Assembly: GCA_030838885.1 (NCBI GenBank) | Contig: JAUZEU010000414.1 | Location: forward strand, 1-6,778 | Direction: 5' to 3' | Length of the DNA stretch: 6,778 nucleotides | DNA from: Bryobacterales bacterium | GTDB lineage: Bacteria; Acidobacteriota; Terriglobia; Bryobacterales; Bryobacteraceae | Part shown: piece by piece, positions 4,290-6,778 of the stretch | Numbering within the stretch: the first letter of the stretch is position 1 | Layout: each line of letters opens with the position of its first letter | Made by a program: the position numbers and the translations under genes | The notes under the pieces: generated by a model | Databases searched by the model: none | The model's input: the letters and a program-made list of their open reading frames with translations, nothing else | What the model was told of the DNA's origin: nothing

Positions 4290-6778
4290 CTACTTGGCGC
4301 TGAGCATGTTGGCAAACAGGCGGTAGGCTCCTGGAACGCCCGCCGGCAACTGGCGGAACCATGCGTAGGAACTGAAGACGTAGACCCCTTTGCCGTAATG
4401 CGTCCACAGTTCGCCGCCTTCCAGCGGTTTCTCACCAGGGTCGCCCGAGGAGAAGACTGTCTGGTACTTCTTGTCCCATTCGGTGGGGAACAGCAGACCG
4501 CGCTCCTGCACCCAGCCCTCGAAATCGCGGGGCGAGATGTGGTTGGGGAACTGCAGCAGCCGGCTATCCACACTGGTAAAGGCCACAGGAGCTTCTTCCA
4601 CCGTCACGCGATACGCGTTACCGGCCGGGATAGTGATCGGATAAGGGCCGATGTTCTGCGCCCCCGCGCTCATATACTGCACCAGGTAAGTGCCGCCAGT
4701 CTTTACGTAGTCCATCAGGCGCGACTGGTTGGCGCGGAGGTCCGGGCGGACGTTGTAGGCGCGAACACCGGCCACGATAGCGTCGAAGCGCGACAGGTCA
4801 CCTCTCACCAGGTCAGTGTCGCTGAGGAAAGTCACCTCGAGACCCAACTGGCGAAGTGCCTCTGGAACTTCATCGCCGGCGCCCATGATGTAGCCGACGC
4901 GCTTGCCACTGACGTGAATGTCGGCGCGCACGAGTTTGATTTCCGAAGGCGGAAAGAGAACTTCGACCGGGATGTGCGGGTAGGAAATGGTCCGCATTCC
5001 GACCGTGATCCGGGCATCACCAAGCTTCGCAACTGCCCGCAGTATTGCGGTGGATTCCCCAGCAGGTGGAGTGACTTTGAAGGTGAGTTCCCGTTCTTCG
5101 CCTGAGGTGGGAATCGTGAAGGGTTGCGACAGCGGTTCGGCCTTCCACCCGTTAGGAAGTTCCACGCTCACCACGCCCGAGGCATTCGCGATATTCGACT
5201 TCACAGTGAACTGGATATCGCGGGCTGCGGCGGAGGGGAACATCGCAACTCCGCTGCCAAGGTTGACCGACACAGGCGGGACAACCGTCAGCGGGCGGGC
5301 GCGTTCGACTTCTGCGCGGTCTGCGTTGTGGTTTTCAATCGGGCGCAGGATTTCGATTGCCAGACCACCGACCGTTAGCTGAATCCGCATCTGCTCAACA
5401 GGGTCGACCGGCAGCCCGGCGAGAGTCTGATCGTCCACCGTGTAACGTTCGCCGGTGGGTGGCTTCTGCATCCAGTACGGCTGGGAGTAAGGCTGCGCCG
5501 CAGGAACGGGAAGGTCAACTGTTCCCGTGATGCCGCCACCCTGGCGCGGCTCGATTTTTATCTCGGCAGCGCTTGTCCAGGGGCCTTCAGCGCGGATTGA
5601 CTGCACTTTCACGTCAATGGGCAGGCGGGGGTAAACGGTAGTGACAACGGTGACCCTGGAACCCGGCGTGACTTCGGCCTGACGGGCCTGGGCTTCGGCC
5701 CAGAGCCCTGCGCATTTGGCCACCAGTTCGTCAAGCTCAACCAGCTTGATCTTCGCCAGCGGGTCTGTCATCGCGGCAATGAGCGGACGCGCCTGGCCGA
5801 GCACGGGAATCGTCTTATCGGGATGTTCGGGGTCGAATTCGCGAACAGCACGATCAAGCAGGGTTGCTACGGGAGTCCCGCCAGGCAGTCTATTCCACGA
5901 GTGGTCGATGCCCTGGAACAGATCAGCCGTTGATACCGGCGGCTCTGGAATTCGTGGCGCAGGGGGTGGTTGCGGGCCACCGCGACCCGAGCCACGTCCG
6001 CCTCCACCGCCACCTGGATTACCACCCAGACCCGCATTGCCGAAACCCTGGCTGCGATGCTGACTGCGGCTGATGGAAGCAAGCTGATCGTAGGTATAAC
6101 CCAGAAACGGGCTATAGCCGCTGGTATTCACCTGTACGGAAGGTGCGATGGGGGGCGGTGGCGGAGGCGCGTTCGCTGCAGCGCCGCGGCCGAAGCCACC
6201 GAAGCCTGCGTGCACCAGTTTGGCCGCCTTCCATGGCTGCACGTATTTCAGTTGTTCGGGAAAACGCGCGGGATCGCCTGCGGCCTCAAAGGCCTCCTTG
6301 CCCAGAATGGCCGACGCCTGGTGCTGGCCGTGACCGTCGGCCGGGGTGCCGCTGAAGCCAAGAATAATGACATCGGGGCGGTAGCGGCGAATCACCCAAA
6401 CAACGTCTGAAAGCACCTTATCGTGACCCCACTTTTCCATGGTCTCCGGCACGGTTTTCGTAAAGCCGAAATCAATGGCCCGGCTGAAGAACTGCTCTGC
6501 GCCATCGATGTGACGAGCCGCCAGAAGTTCCTGCGTACGGATGACGCCGAGCGTGGCGCCCTGCTCGGAACCGATTAAATTTTGCCCGCCTTCACCCCGT
6601 GTGATGGAAAGATACGCGGTCCGCATGTGGCGGCCACGGGCATAGTACGCAAGGATGTTCGTGCGCTCGTCGTCCGGGTGAGCCGCAATCATGAGCATGG
6701 TGCCGGTTTCGTTCAGCTTGCGGAGAGAGAGTTCTGCGTCACTGGCCGAGCCTGGGCCGAGCGCGCCCGGCGCGAGCG
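4290..6778 (-). CDS. PIG-L family deacetylase with NEW3-like and GATase-like C-terminal domains (N-terminus off right edge)
   Basis: At least 828 residues; the frame stays open past the first visible ATG (6698) to the edge, with a family-like lead-in ELSLRKLNETGT, so the true start is outside and probably carries a signal peptide. Numbering from the methionine at 6698: AHPDDE (5-10) and DGHGQH (121-126) are the zinc-binding motifs of PIG-L/LmbE deacetylases, which hydrolyse N-acetyl groups on amino sugars; RGEGGQN (34-40) also fits. Proline-rich (178-184) and glycine-rich (222-241) low-complexity segments flank the SRSQHRSQGFG motif (210-220). Residues ~340-475 are probably beta-rich. Residues ~480-570 resemble a NEW3 domain and ~597-800 a class I glutamine-amidotransferase-like fold. 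I see no nucleophilic cysteine there, so that part is probably non-catalytic. It is the first visible gene of the operon; its stop is 23 nt before DUF2911. The substrate is unknown. Confidence 0.9.
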   Translation of the reverse strand, partial: LAPGALGPGSASDAELSLRKLNETGTMLMIAAHPDDERTNILAYYARGRHMRTAYLSITRGEGGQNLIGSEQGATLGVIRTQELLAARHIDGAEQFFSRAIDFGFTKTVPETMEKWGHDKVLSDVVWVIRRYRPDVIILGFSGTPADGHGQHQASAILGKEAFEAAGDPARFPEQLKYVQPWKAAKLVHAGFGGFGRGAAANAPPPPPPIAPSVQVNTSGYSPFLGYTYDQLASISRSQHRSQGFGNAGLGGNPGGGGGGRGSGRGGPQPPPAPRIPEPPVSTADLFQGIDHSWNRLPGGTPVATLLDRAVREFDPEHPDKTIPVLGQARPLIAAMTDPLAKIKLVELDELVAKCAGLWAEAQARQAEVTPGSRVTVVTTVYPRLPIDVKVQSIRAEGPWTSAAEIKIEPRQGGGITGTVDLPVPAAQPYSQPYWMQKPPTGERYTVDDQTLAGLPVDPVEQMRIQLTVGGLAIEILRPIENHNADRAEVERARPLTVVPPVSVNLGSGVAMFPSAAARDIQFTVKSNIANASGVVSVELPNGWKAEPLSQPFTIPTSGEERELTFKVTPPAGESTAILRAVAKLGDARITVGMRTISYPHIPVEVLFPPSEIKLVRADIHVSGKRVGYIMGAGDEVPEALRQLGLEVTFLSDTDLVRGDLSRFDAIVAGVRAYNVRPDLRANQSRLMDYVKTGGTYLVQYMSAGAQNIGPYPITIPAGNAYRVTVEEAPVAFTSVDSRLLQFPNHISPRDFEGWVQERGLLFPTEWDKKYQTVFSSGDPGEKPLEGGELWTHYGKGVYVFSSYAWFRQLPAGVPGAYRLFANMLSAK

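Noticed and set aside
3727..4407. Longer 226-residue version of the DUF2911 gene starting at 4407
   Set aside because: The extra 47 residues overlap the PIG-L coding end, are rich in Arg and Pro, and would bury the obvious signal peptide that starts at 4266.
3283..5105. Further long plus-strand open frames (3283-4221, 4278-5105) opposite iorA, DUF2911 and PIG-L
   Set aside because: Antisense shadows without ribosome binding sites or family motifs; the minus-strand genes explain this DNA.
1..6778. CRISPR array, transposase, integrase, toxin-antitoxin or defence genes
   Set aside because: None was found; all convincing coding sequence belongs to the esterase, RRM, molybdoenzyme, DUF2911 and PIG-L genes.

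Overview
The window looks like chromosomal DNA of a soil-type Acidobacteriota, most likely from the Bryobacter/Solibacter branch. This is inferred from family content: a very long secreted PIG-L protein with NEW3-like and amidotransferase-like tails, a DUF2911 protein, a Tat-exported isoquinoline-oxidoreductase-type molybdoenzyme, and a secreted esterase beginning with the 'ISPEVLPD..VTFR' pattern. The DNA is GC-rich, with long antisense open frames that are composition artefacts.

Layout from left to right. Positions 1-236 (minus) hold the N-terminus of a secreted esterase-like protein that runs off the left edge. Positions 237-375 form a divergent promoter region with an 8-bp direct repeat. 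Positions 376-699 (plus) encode a small RRM RNA-binding protein with a Gly-rich tail. Positions 700-1135 hold no intact gene. They contain a chain of hairpins and two degraded, frame-disrupted copies of what looks like one C-terminal protein tail on the minus strand.

Positions 1136-6778 (minus) are one tightly packed gene set, transcribed right to left: PIG-L deacetylase (5' end beyond the right edge), DUF2911 protein, [2Fe-2S] subunit (IorA type), and molybdopterin subunit (IorB type). Gaps are 23 nt, 9 nt and a 4-nt ATGA overlap, so a single transcript is likely. The two molybdoenzyme subunits should form one periplasmic hydroxylase. The PIG-L and DUF2911 proteins are also predicted to be exported, so the whole set probably acts outside the cytoplasm, but the substrate cannot be read from the sequence.

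No mobile element, CRISPR array, RNA gene or defence system was seen. The most unusual items are the paired pseudogene tails and overlapping long hairpin at 711-1083, and the combination of a PIG-L hydrolase with a molybdenum hydroxylase in one operon.
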